Origin: Streptomyces sp. V4I8
GTDB taxonomy: Bacteria > Actinomycetota > Actinomycetes > Streptomycetales > Streptomycetaceae
Direction: 5' to 3'
Length of the DNA stretch: 41,316 nt
Assembly: GCF_041261225.1 (NCBI RefSeq)
Contig: NZ_JBGCCN010000005.1
Location: 1-41,316, forward strand
Each line of letters opens with the position of its first letter. Position 1 is the first letter of the stretch. The notes beneath the pieces were generated by a model. It saw only the letters and a program-made list of their open reading frames with translations. It made no database searches and had not been told where the DNA came from. The position numbers and the translations under genes are program-made. Shown here one piece after another: positions 23,128 through 31,374 of this stretch.

Positions 23128-23811
23128 TCAGGCGTGGGCAGACACGATCAGGGTGCCGACCTTGCGCTGTCCAGGAGGCGCCGGGAGGACCGCGGCCCGC
23201 GCCTCTACGAACCCGTGCTCAGTGAGCAGCTGAACCCACACCGCGGGCTCGTAGTCCCAGCGCTTCACTAGGAGTGGGTCCTCGTTGGCGCCGCGCGGGA
23301 TGTATGAGGCCTGGCAGCCGTAGCAGCCTTCCACCGGCGGCCGCTGCGAGAACACCAGTCGGCCGCCCGGCCGCAGTCGCTCACGCAGGACGGGCAGGAG
23401 CAGGTCCGGGTCGGTGAACCAGACGGCCCCGTACACCGAGTAGGCCGCGTCGAACGGCTCCCCGGCGCCTTGCAGGTAGGCGATCGCCTCCGTGTGGTGC
23501 AGCTCCAGCCCCGGCACCTCGCCCCACCGTTGGCCGGCCGCGCGCAGCTGCACATGCGAGACGTCCACGCCGACGGTGTGCGTGCCGAGCGAGGCCAGGT
23601 GTGCCGCGTTGCCGCCCTTGCCGCAGCCCAGGTCCAGGACGCGCCCTTCGGCGGGCAGGTCGAGCAACTCGGCGCCGGGGCCGTGGTCTTCGTACTGGGT
23701 CCAGTTGAACCAGGTCGTCTCGCCGCGGGAGTTCACCGGTCGGCGCTCGGGCCGCTGCCGTGAGTAGGTGTCCCAGGCGATCGCCGTGTCTGTCACGTGG
23801 TCTCCGCTCAT
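23128..23811 (-). CDS. class I SAM-dependent methyltransferase
   Basis: A 227-residue methyltransferase. Motif I is VLDLGCGKG (58-66) and the acidic residue ending strand 2 fits Asp83 (VGVDVSH). A FDAAYSVYGAVWF segment fits motif IV, and LRPGGRLVFSQRP is the usual post-motif strand. A CYGC pair (near 170) is unusual and may bind a metal or be structural. The length suits a small-molecule or peptide methyltransferase; the substrate is not evident. It is the last gene of a leftward set with the genes at 23872, 24413 and 24616, and its 3' end lies only ~27 bp from the IS5-type element. Confidence 0.8.
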   Translation of the reverse strand: MSGDHVTDTAIAWDTYSRQRPERRPVNSRGETTWFNWTQYEDHGPGAELLDLPAEGRVLDLGCGKGGNAAHLASLGTHTVGVDVSHVQLRAAGQRWGEVPGLELHHTEAIAYLQGAGEPFDAAYSVYGAVWFTDPDLLLPVLRERLRPGGRLVFSQRPPVEGCYGCQASYIPRGANEDPLLVKRWDYEPAVWVQLLTEHGFVEARAAVLPAPPGQRKVGTLIVSAHA

Positions 23812-23871
23812 AGGGCCAGCCGCCCGGCTGGGGCCGGACGGCTGGAGTGTCTTACAGATGGTGCTGCCGTG

Positions 23872-24336
23872 TCAGCCGCTCTTGGGGCTGTCGTGGCATC
23901 CGGCGTGGCACTGGTTGCAGTCGGCCATGTCCGGCCACAGCTCCTCGTCGACGGTGTACCCGGCGGCCGTGATGGCGGCGAGGGTGCGCTCCCGGGCCGC
24001 GGCGGCGCCGCCCTCGGGAGCTTCGTTTTCACCGGTCGGAACGTGGTGGACGAAGTGGCCGACGACCCGCTGGCAGAAGTGGGCGTAGTCGACGGTGTGC
24101 AGGATGAACGCGTGCCACCCGATATCAACCATGCGGCTCGGGACGAGCATCCGTCCGGGCTCCGGGCCGGAGGCGGCGACGAACGCGGCCGCCTGGCCGA
24201 CGATGCGGCGCGCGGTCGCCTCGCCGACGTCCGGGTGGTCGACGGTTATGCGGCGGACGAGCCGGCCAGTCACCTCGGGGTCGACCAGGGCGGCGGGGTC
24301 GGTGGTGCCCACGGGACGTTCTAACGCGGTGATCAC
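23872..24336 (-). CDS. GRDP-like (glycine-rich-domain-protein-like) conserved protein
   Basis: A 154-residue protein starting at a GTG with AGGAGG upstream. The segment MVDIGWHAFILHTVDYAHFC followed by HFVHHVP matches the D..WH...LHT..Y..FC pattern I associate with the GRDP-like/DUF1399 family. The C-terminus carries a CNQCHAGCH cluster that may bind metal. Bacterial members have no firmly known function. The gene sits 60 bp upstream of the methyltransferase gene in the same direction, so a joint role is likely (inference from context). Confidence 0.65.
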   Translation of the reverse strand: MITALERPVGTTDPAALVDPEVTGRLVRRITVDHPDVGEATARRIVGQAAAFVAASGPEPGRMLVPSRMVDIGWHAFILHTVDYAHFCQRVVGHFVHHVPTGENEAPEGGAAAARERTLAAITAAGYTVDEELWPDMADCNQCHAGCHDSPKSG

Positions 24337-24412
24337 GTTGTCCTCCTGTTGTGTGGACGAGCGCCCTCGGGATTGAGGGCGTCTGGCCTCCCGCACGGCG
24401 GCGGGAGGAGCT

Positions 24413-24619
24413 TCAGCGGCTGGCGGGGCGGCGGGCCAGCCGGAGGGGCGGGTCGGTTTCCGGCGGGGTGCAGTCCTCGCCCCTGGCGTGGACGATCAGG
24501 CGGACGTCGGGCCCGGAACTGCGGGGCATCCAGCGGACTATGCCGTCGGCGGTGTGAACGCCGCAGGCGCAGCAGATACCGGCGTCGCGTTCCTCGCGGT
24601 CGTCCCACATCGGGCTCAC
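24413..24619 (-). CDS. small Cys-containing hypothetical protein
   Basis: A 68-residue protein whose GTG start overlaps the stop of the upstream gene by four bases (GTGA), which decides the start over the longer frame. It reads MSPMWDDREERDAGICCACG and then VHTADGIVRWMPRSSGPDVR. The ICCACG cluster could be half of a zinc site. It is probably part of the methyltransferase gene set. Family not recognised. Confidence 0.5.
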   Translation of the reverse strand: MSPMWDDREERDAGICCACGVHTADGIVRWMPRSSGPDVRLIVHARGEDCTPPETDPPLRLARRPASR

Positions 24620-24804
24620 CGAGACGCTCCCGCGGTACGGCAGCGCGGGCACTCGCACGGGGGAAAGGCCAGGCTCATGACGGGTATGTCCAGCGGTGCG
24701 AGGGCCCGCGTGCGCACGGGCGTGCGCTCCAGTGTCACCGGGTTGATCCGGTAGACGCTGACGGTTAGGCCGGGGTGCGCGCTGTCGCTGCCTGTATCGG
24801 TCAC
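24616..24804 (-). CDS. small hypothetical protein, first of the methyltransferase gene set
   Basis: A 62-residue protein from a GTG at 24804. The C-terminal part has CECPRCR, a possible zinc-binding turn; the N-terminal part reads TDTGSDSAHPGLTVSVYRIN. Its start codon touches the 8-bp target duplication of the IS256 element at 24812, so the original ribosome-binding site and promoter are now separated from the gene by 1.4 kb of IS. Expression of the set may be lost or driven from the IS. Confidence 0.5.
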   Translation of the reverse strand: MTDTGSDSAHPGLTVSVYRINPVTLERTPVRTRALAPLDIPVMSLAFPPCECPRCRTAGASR

Positions 24805-24811
24805 GGATTCA

Positions 24812-26244
24812 GATGGCGTCCTGCGACGTGGTGTAGGCGATCGAGGTGTGGGTGTGCGCGGGTGTCTGCCCGGGGCGCACGCCTGATGGGGGTGGCCGCT
24901 CCCTGACCAAGGGGTGGGCCACCGTGCAACTCTCCCTGCTAAAACGCCAGTTCAAGCGATGGGAGTGCACGATGGCCCTGTCCCAGGATGACTTACTGCG
25001 GTTGCTTCGGTCACTACGCTCGTCCGATGGAATCGAGCTGGTCCGCAGTGTGGCCGAGCGGATGCTGCAGGAACTGATCGAGGCCGAGACCGCCGCGCAC
25101 ATCGGTGCCGAGTGGAACGAGCACACTGCCTCGCGAACGGCGTTCCGCAACGGGCACCGCGACAAGACCCTGACCACGCAGGCCGGCGACCTGGACCTTC
25201 AGATCCCCAAGCTCCGCACCGGCAGCTTCTTCCCCAGCCTGCTCGAGCGCAGGCGCCGCATCGACCAGGCACTCTACGCCGTGATCATGGAAGCCTACGT
25301 CCACGGAGTCTCCACCCGCTCCGTCGACGACCTGGTCAAGGCCCTGGGCGGGGACAGCGGGATATCCAAGAGCGAGGTCTCCCGGATCTGCGGCGAGCTG
25401 GACGAGCCGCTGACCGCCTTTCGCACCCGGCCCCTGGACCACACCCGGTTCCCCTACATCTACCTGGACGCGACGTACTGCAAGGTACGGGTGAACCACC
25501 AGATCGTCTCCCAGGCCGTGGTCATCGCCACCGGCATCACCGAGGACGGCGGCCGCGAGGTCCTCGGGACCGCTGTCGGCGACAGCGAGAGCGAGGCATT
25601 CTGGTCCGAGTTCCTGCGCTCCTTGCGCGAGCGCGGCCTGTCCGGGGTGCGCCTGGTCATCGCCGACCACACAGCGGCCTGGTCAAGGCGATCCGCAAGG
25701 TCATGCTGGGATCCGCCTACCAGCGCTGTCGTGTCCATTTCCTGCGCAACTGCTTCGCACACATCCCCAAGGGGACCGGCGAGATGGTCGCCGCGACCAT
25801 CCGCACCGTCTTCGCCCAGCCCACCGCCCAAGCGGTCCAAGCCCAGCTGGACACCGTCGCCGACATGCTCGGCGAGCAGTTCCCCAAGGTCAAAGAAATG
25901 CTCCTGGACGCGAAGGAAGACCTGACCGCGTTCGCCGTCTTCCCCCTCCAGCACTGGAAAAAGATCCAGTCCACCAACCCCCTGGAACGACTGAACCGGG
26001 AGATCAAACGCCGCACCGACGTCGTCCAGGTCTTCCCCAACCCCGCCGCACTCCAGCGCCTGGTCACCGCCATCCTCAGCGAACTACACGACGAGTGGAT
26101 CGCCTTCCCCCGCCGCTACCTCCCCGAGGGCAGCATGACCGCCATCTACGCCGACGAACACGCCGGGAACACCACCCGCGCGCTCCCCGGCACCCCGAAC
26201 ACCACCGGAGAATGATCGCCTACACCATCACACGGGACGCCATC
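24812..26244 (+). mobile_element. IS256-family element with perfect 8-bp target duplication
   Basis: A 1433-bp element flanked by the direct repeat CGGATTCA (24804-24811 and 26245-26252). Imperfect terminal inverted repeats start GATGGCGTCC on the left and, read inward from the right, GATGGCGTCCC; both end in GGTGTAGGCGATC. Size, duplication length and transposase type all match IS256. The perfect target duplication argues for recent insertion. Confidence 0.92.
24972..26215 (+). pseudogene. IS256-family (mutator) transposase with 2-bp insertion
   Basis: The ATG at 24972 opens ALSQDDLLRLLRSLRSSDGI and the frame runs through FRNGHRDKTLTTQAGDLDL and YIYLDATYCKVR to VIADH. There a CACACA run (25668-25673) appears to carry an extra CA/AC, shifting the frame. 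The other frame resumes with GLVKAIRKVMLGSAYQRCRV and continues to the C-terminal STNPLERLNREIKRRTDVVQ. Removing two bases would restore a ~415-residue transposase with all three catalytic acids. As written, the element cannot make a full transposase. Confidence 0.85.
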
Positions 26245-26354
26245 CGGATTCAAGGTCCTCCCGTTACAGGGAGTTGCGCGGCGTCCTTGCAGACGTCAAA
26301 CCGGCGACATGCCGGGCGTCATTTCGGTGTCATTCCATGCAGTGGAGGTCTACC

Positions 26355-27134
26355 GTGATTCGTATGGCCACACCGAACAGCGCACTGCGAGCGGCCCGCA
26401 TGGGCCTGCTCATGTCCCAGGACGACTTCGCCCGCGCCATCCGCGACGCCGGCAACCGCGCCGGACAGCCCAACGACGCCAACAAGCGGCTCGTCCAGCG
26501 CTGGGAGTCCGGCACCACCACGGCCCCGCGCCCGGTCTACGCCCGCGCCCTGGAAGCCGTCACCGGCCTCCCGCTGGAATCCCTCGGCTTCACCATCACT
26601 GTGCCCATGGCCCGCGTCACCGAGGACGGCCACGGCGGCCACGACATGGAGGCCCCCGCCCCCGCCGTCACTCCTACGACCCCGACTCCGCAGGGCGAAC
26701 CCCAAGGCGCGCACCGCAACTACTCCGGGGTGTGGCTGTCGAAGTACGAGTACTTCAGCTCCGGGCGGGACGCCGCCTTCACCGGCCTGCACTACGTCGT
26801 GCTCCTCCAGCACGGCAACCGGCTCACCGCCCGCTCCCTGCCGAACGGGTCGTCGAACCCCAACTCGCCGCTGACGATGGACCTGGAGATCGACGGGCAC
26901 GTCGCCACCGGCACGTGGACCGAGCAGACCGCAACCGACGGCTACTACCGGGGAGCCCGCTATCACGGTGCGGTTCAGCTGCTCGTCGAGCCGACCGGGC
27001 GCCGTATGACAGGCAAGTGGGTGGGCTTCGGCAAGGAGTTCGACGTCAACACGGGCCCGTGGGAGCTCGTGTTCCAGGACGCGTCGACGAACCGGGCGAC
27101 GCTCGCCGCCTACGACCGGCCGCCCGAGGTCTGA
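26355..27134 (+). CDS. XRE-type regulator with C-terminal sensor-like domain
   Basis: A 259-residue protein. The GTG at 26355 is chosen because GGAGG lies about 6 bases upstream; an earlier in-frame extension lacks such a site. Residues about 8-75 form an HTH (ALRAARMGLLMSQDDFARAI and KRLVQRWESGTTTAPRPVY, then ALEAVTGLPLESLG). A Pro/Thr linker follows. The C-terminal ~140 residues are rich in beta strands (GVWLSKYEYFSSGRD; LEIDGHVATGTWTEQT; MTGKWVGFGKEFDVNTGPWEL) and resemble the sensor halves of Streptomyces XRE regulators. It may control the gene set beyond the IS256 insertion, from which the IS now separates it (inference). Confidence 0.75.
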   Translation: MIRMATPNSALRAARMGLLMSQDDFARAIRDAGNRAGQPNDANKRLVQRWESGTTTAPRPVYARALEAVTGLPLESLGFTITVPMARVTEDGHGGHDMEAPAPAVTPTTPTPQGEPQGAHRNYSGVWLSKYEYFSSGRDAAFTGLHYVVLLQHGNRLTARSLPNGSSNPNSPLTMDLEIDGHVATGTWTEQTATDGYYRGARYHGAVQLLVEPTGRRMTGKWVGFGKEFDVNTGPWELVFQDASTNRATLAAYDRPPEV

Positions 27135-27149
27135 CCCAGACACCTGCGC

Positions 27150-27303
27150 GCGGCCGGGATCTTCTGCTGGTCGTGCACGGCAGCCCACGGCTTGAGCCCG
27201 TCCCCGCTAGTCCGGTGCGCCTCGTCCACGACCATCAAGTCGAACGCGCCCAGGCCGGCCACGTGCGCCTGCAGCTTCCCGACTGACGCGTACGTCGCGA
27301 ACA
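27150..27303 (-). pseudogene. DEAH-box helicase internal fragment
   Basis: The minus strand encodes VFATYASVGKLQAHVAGLGA, then FDLMVVDEAHRTSG (DEAH box) and HDQQKIPAARR, the region just before the usual LYMTATPR motif. It is cut on its upstream side by the IS5-type copy at 27304 and on the downstream side near 27150 by unrelated sequence touching the XRE gene end. It comes from the same helicase family as the 5' fragment at 5870-6117, in opposite orientation. Confidence 0.75.
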
Positions 27304-28001
27304 CTGAGCTTCTTCGAGTTGGCCACCGATCAGGTGACGGCCGGGGAAGCGCAACGGGCGAGGCCCCTGGGCTGTTGATGGAGATGTCTGACGTCTCAAC
27401 CACGTTGCTCGGGGGCCTCGTTGGTCATCTATCCTGCCGCACTCGACCTGCCTCATGCGCTCGTGGAGTGGGTGACCATGCTCGTTGTCACCCGTGAGGG
27501 CGACCGGCGCTGCAAGCTCCGCCCGTCTCAGCGCGCGATGGTGGCACTGGTGTACCTGCGCGAACACACGACCCTGGCGAAGATCGCTGCCGGGTTCGGG
27601 ATCAGCGAGTCCCCCGCCCATGCCTACACCAGCGCGGTCATCCGCCTGCTCGCCGAACGGGGGCCGGGTCTGTTGAAGGTCCTGCGCGAGGCCGACCCCG
27701 ACCTCGTCCTGCTGGACGGCACGCTCGCCGAGTGCGACCGGGTCGGCGACGGACGGGCCGACTACTCTGCCAAGCACCGTCGGCACGGGGTGAACGTGCA
27801 GGTGGTCACCGATCCGGGCGGCCGGCTGCTGTGGCTCTCACCCGCCCTGCCGGGCCGAGCGCACGACCTGACCGCTGCCCGCACCCACCGGATCATCCGG
27901 ATCTGCGAGCGCCAGGGCATTCCCATCCTGGCCGACCTCGCCTACCAGGGCGGCGGCCCCTGGGTTAGCACCGGCATCAAGCGCAGGCCCCTGCAGGAAC
28001 T
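27304..28001 (+). mobile_element. IS5-type element, copy 2 (right end deleted)
   Basis: From the terminal repeat (CACTGAGCTTCTTC, 27302-27315) through CTGCAGGAACT at 28001 the sequence is a near-perfect inverted copy of the element at 22222-23100. The transposase frame opens at 27421, but its last ~50 residues, with the catalytic Glu, are replaced by unrelated sequence from 28001. The copy is inactive by itself but could be mobilised by copy 1 only if its missing end were present. Confidence 0.85.
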
Positions 28002-28417
28002 GCACGGTCGTCGACGGCGGACACCGGCGGAAGCTGCGCGCGTTCGTGGAAGTCGATCGCAGCACGATGAGCAGCGAGCGCCTGGCCGTGAAACTGATCG
28101 AGTACGCGAGGCTCTTCCAGTACGAAGCCCAGCCCGTCGGCCGCCGCCGGCCGGCCTCCACCGGACCTGCGTGGCTGCGCTGGTACCCGGTCTTCCCCCG
28201 CGTGCTCTTCGTCCTCACCGGCGCCTCCCGACCCAGACTGGAGAATCGAATCCGCGATCTGCAGGCGATGGCCGCTCAGCATCCACTCGTCGCGGCCCTC
28301 GCCCGCGAGGTTCAGCTGGGAGCCGTTGTCCTGGAGGACATCGAGGAGCATGGTCCATCCGGGTCGGTGTGGGTGCCGTTGACGGGAGGCGAGGCTCGCC
28401 CGTGGACCCAGTTGTGA
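28001..28417 (+). pseudogene. 3' fragment of a replication-relaxation family protein
   Basis: In the frame starting TGC at 28001 the sequence reads VDGGHRRKLRAFVEVDRSTM, then ERLAVKLIEYARLFQY and WLRWYPVFPRVLFVLTGASR, up to TGA at 28417. This is the C-terminal nuclease-like half of Replic_Relax proteins, which actinobacterial plasmids and integrative elements use in replication or transfer. The N-terminal half is gone, replaced by the truncated IS5-type copy. A GTG at 28046 could still start a 123-residue product, but function is unlikely. Confidence 0.7.
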
Positions 28418-28506
28418 TCACGTCACCCGCGTCTTGTTCGGCAGTCGCCTGAACTGCGCGTTGGCCCTCATCCGAACTCCTTTGGCATTATCGAACCTGT
28501 CGCGCT

Positions 28507-28525
28507 CGGTGCCGTGTCGGCACCG
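28507..28525. terminator. perfect hairpin after the Replic_Relax fragment
   Basis: CGGTGCCG (28507-28514), loop TGT, CGGCACCG (28518-28525): a perfect 8-bp stem about 90 bp after the stop. There is no T tract, so it is only a candidate terminator. Confidence 0.35.
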
Positions 28526-28567
28526 CCTTGCCGATCCGTCTCAAGGGGTTGACGACAAGAAGTCGGC

Positions 28568-28589
28568 GCCCCGGACTTTGGTCTGGGGC
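28568..28589. terminator. second hairpin beside the IS630 insertion site
   Basis: GCCCCGGAC (28568-28576), loop TTTG, GTCTGGGGC (28581-28589): a 9-bp stem with one mismatch, 11 bp from the TA target of the IS630 element. Candidate terminator or preferred insertion structure. Confidence 0.3.
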
Positions 28590-28601
28590 ACCGTTGTAGT
28601 A

Positions 28602-29841
28602 GACTGTCGCGGCTAATTTTTGGGATATAGGTGGCGCAGTTTGATGCGTGCGTCGTGGGTGGTGAACTGCCAGTCCACCTGACGTTGGTCGGTGTTGGTG
28701 GCGTTCTGCCAGGCTGAGAGTTCGGTGTTGAGTGTGTTGAGGTCGCCGATCCGGCGGTCGAGGCATTGCCTGCTCAGCGCGGCGAGTTCGGTCTCGGCGA
28801 TGTTGAGCCATGACCCGTGTTTGGGCGTGTGGTGGATCTCGAGGCGTTGAGTCAGGGCGAATGCCTCTTCTGGTTCGAATGCCTCGTACAGTGAGGCGAT
28901 GTCGTGGGTGTTGAGGTTGTCCATCACCAGCACCACGGTCTCGGCTGCTGGGTAGTCCACGCTCAGCAGCTGCTTGACCTGGCCGGCCCAGTCGATCCGG
29001 GTCCGCTGGGACAGTGCCTGCACGCGACGCCACCCGCGTAAGGGTTCGACCCACACGAAGATGGAGCATGTGCCGCAGCGGATGTACTCGCTGTCCTGGC
29101 AGGCGTCGTGGCCAGGTCGGGCCGGGAGCGGGCCGCGGGCATGGTCGAGGAGTTGGTAGGGCTTCTCGTCCATGCACACCACCGGACGTGCCGGGTCATA
29201 GGGCCGGGCATAGACGGCCAGCACGTCTTCCATCCGGGCCGCGAACTGCGCGTTCGCTCGTGGTGGGATGGTCCAGCACTTCTTCAGGTGAGGACGCAGT
29301 TCCGTTTTTTTAAGATCCTCCCGATGGTGGAGTGGTCCAGATCAGGGATGTCCTCGACCAGCGCGACGTGCTTCTCCAGCAGCCGCAGTGACCACCGTGC
29401 ATAGCCCTGGGGCGGCTGGGAGCACGCCATCGCGATCAGCCGGGCTTCGACCTCACCGGTCACCGGCGAGGGCACCGGCGGCAGGTCGCGCCTCTTCCGT
29501 GCGATTGTGGCGTGAACATCGCCGCCGGTCTCGGTGAAGCGCTTGGCGACCAGCCGCAACGTCTCACCAGAGACGCCAAGCCGGGTCGCGATCATCTCCT
29601 TGGAATCCACCTCACCCACCGAGGTGTCCAGTGCGAGCAACACTCGCGCACGCATGATCATCGAGGCTCCACGAACACCCGTCGTGGTCACCCGGACCAA
29701 CTCCTCGCGGTCCCGCGCAGTCAACCTGACCGGCCACTTCTTCTGCGAACCCATGACAACAGCCCTGTCTGGCAAAGGGGAAGGAATCTGAGGCACCAAC
29801 CTCCCAACCAGACACACCAGAACTAAGCAGCGACACACCAC
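28602..29841 (-). mobile_element. IS630-family element at a TA target
   Basis: The left side shows TA (28600-28601) followed by GACTGTCGCGGCTAA; the right side, read inward, shows TA (29842-29843 complement) then GTGGTGTGTCGCTGCTTAG. The shared TGTCGC(G/T)GCT core is a plausible terminal repeat and TA is the IS630/Tc1 target. The right TA lies within the CTAG used by the adjoining IS701 element. Confidence 0.65.
28613..29754 (-). CDS. IS630 transposase in two frames joined by -1 frameshift
   Basis: The first frame starts at ATG 29754 (MGSQKKWPVRLTARDREEL), carries the HTH (MIATRLGVSGETLRLVAKRF) and ends at 29284. The second frame carries the DDE domain: CMDEKPYQLL, LVMDNLNTHD and HGSWLNIAETELAAL. 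Around the junction near 29305 the coding strand has CTTAAAAAAACGG; slipping back one base gives LKKTELRPHLKKCW, joining the frames. IS630 elements commonly use such A6/A7 slippage (family knowledge), so this is probably programmed rather than a mutation. All three catalytic acids are present. Confidence 0.75.
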
Positions 29842-29844
29842 TAG

Positions 29845-31371
29845 CGGTGGTTTGTTGACGGCGGGTTCGTCCGGGAGTAGGCCGTGAAGGTGAAGGCGGT
29901 AACTACGGTCTGGGGGAGCCCGAGATGACGAAGAGGCTGCCGTGTACGCCCGCTCCAGGTCCGTTGGAAGCGTACGCTGCCCGGTTCGATGACCTCTTCT
30001 CCACGCTGGCTCAGCGCCGGGGGTTTCGCGAGTACCTGGCCGGGCTGCTGCTGCCGCGGGACCGGAACAAGACACTCACCTGCCTGGCCGGTACGGAACC
30101 CGTGGTCGGTGCCCAGCACGCGGCAGCCCAGCGGCTGCAGTTCTTCCTGTCCGAGTCGACCTGGGACCGGGAAGCGGTCAACGCCCGCCGCCTGGAGCTG
30201 TTGCTGGCCGATGCGGCCACTGCCCCGCACCCGGGCGGGGTACTGGTCGTCGACGACTCCGGTGACCGCAAGGACGGTCATGCGACCGCGCACGTGGGCA
30301 AGCAGTACCTGGGCTCGGTCGGGAAGATCGACCGCGGTGTGGTCACCGTGACCACGTGCTGGGCGGACGAGCGGGTCTACTACCCGCTGCACGCCGTCCC
30401 CTACACCCCCGCCCACCACTTCCCGCGCCGCAAGAGTGATCCCGCATTCCGTACGAAGCTGCAGATCGGGGCCCTCCTGGCCCGTCAGGCCGCAGAAGCA
30501 GGGGTGTCCTTCCGGGCGGTAGCAGCCGACTGTGCCTACGGCGACCACGACAGCTTCCGCCGTGAACTGTCCGACGCCCACTTGCCATTCGTGATGGCCC
30601 TCAAACGAGGCCACGGCAGCTGGCAGTACAAAGATGCCTTCCGGCCCGTCGATGCCGCCCGCGAGCTGGCCTGGCGGGGTCCCGAGCAGCCCGGTGACTG
30701 GCAGCCGGTCACCCGCGCTTTCCGCGACGGCCGCACCACCACCTGGTGGGCCGCCGACGCCCAGCTGGGCTGGGGGGGCCCAACGGCGCGATCCGGCTGG
30801 TCGTGGCCACCACCGACCCGGCCACCCTGCCCGAGAACGCCACCTGGTACTTGGCCACCAACCTGCCCCGCCCCGGCTCACCCCGCGAGCAGCACAGCCG
30901 GCACCCGGCCGCTGACCTCACCGAAGTCGTGCGGATCTACGGGCTGCGGCACTGGGTCGAACAGAGCTACAAACAGGTCAAGGACGAACTCGGCTGGGCC
31001 GACTTCCAGGTCCGCTCCGACACCGCCATCCGCCGCCACCAGACCCTCGTGAACTGTGCGTTCAGCTTCTGCTGGAACACCTGGTTCACCCCCGACCCAC
31101 CTCCGCCCGCCCTGGCCGGCCCGCCATCCGCTCCCGACGCACTGTCAGGACCGGCAGAGAGGGGGAGAACCCGCGTCCCAGCAGCACCGACCGGCCTGCT
31201 GGCCCCAGGCACTACGGGCCGTCCGTGGCTGGCTGACGCCCTGGGCCACGCTGCAACGCTACTGGCGGGCATGGTCACCCAAACCCCCGCCCGCAGCACT
31301 CCAGGAGCTGATCAACACCGTCGGCTCCGGCAGACCTCTTGACCTCTACTGCCCGAGCTAACAAACCACCG
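29845..31371 (+). mobile_element. IS701-family element with CTAG target duplication
   Basis: A 1527-bp element with perfect 12-bp inverted ends CGGTGGTTTGTT (29845-29856) and AACAAACCACCG (31360-31371), flanked on both sides by CTAG (29841-29844 and 31372-31375). The IS701 family duplicates a YTAR target, which this fits. The left CTAG includes the IS630 right-hand TA, and the right CTAG touches the next IS. Confidence 0.9.
29925..31361 (+). pseudogene. IS701-family transposase with two frameshifts
   Basis: The frame from ATG 29925 (PLEAYAARFDDLFSTLAQRR; VLVVDDSGDRKDGHATAHVG; AVAADCAYGDHDSFRREL) is lost in a G7 run near 30775. A second frame carries IRLVVATTDPATLPENATWY and RHWVEQSYKQVKDELGWADF (catalytic Glu region). 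A third, after about 31160-31185, gives ALRAVRGWLTPWATLQRYWR and the stop at 31361. Intact terminal repeats mean the element could still be moved in trans. Confidence 0.85.
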
Positions 31372-31374
31372 CTA

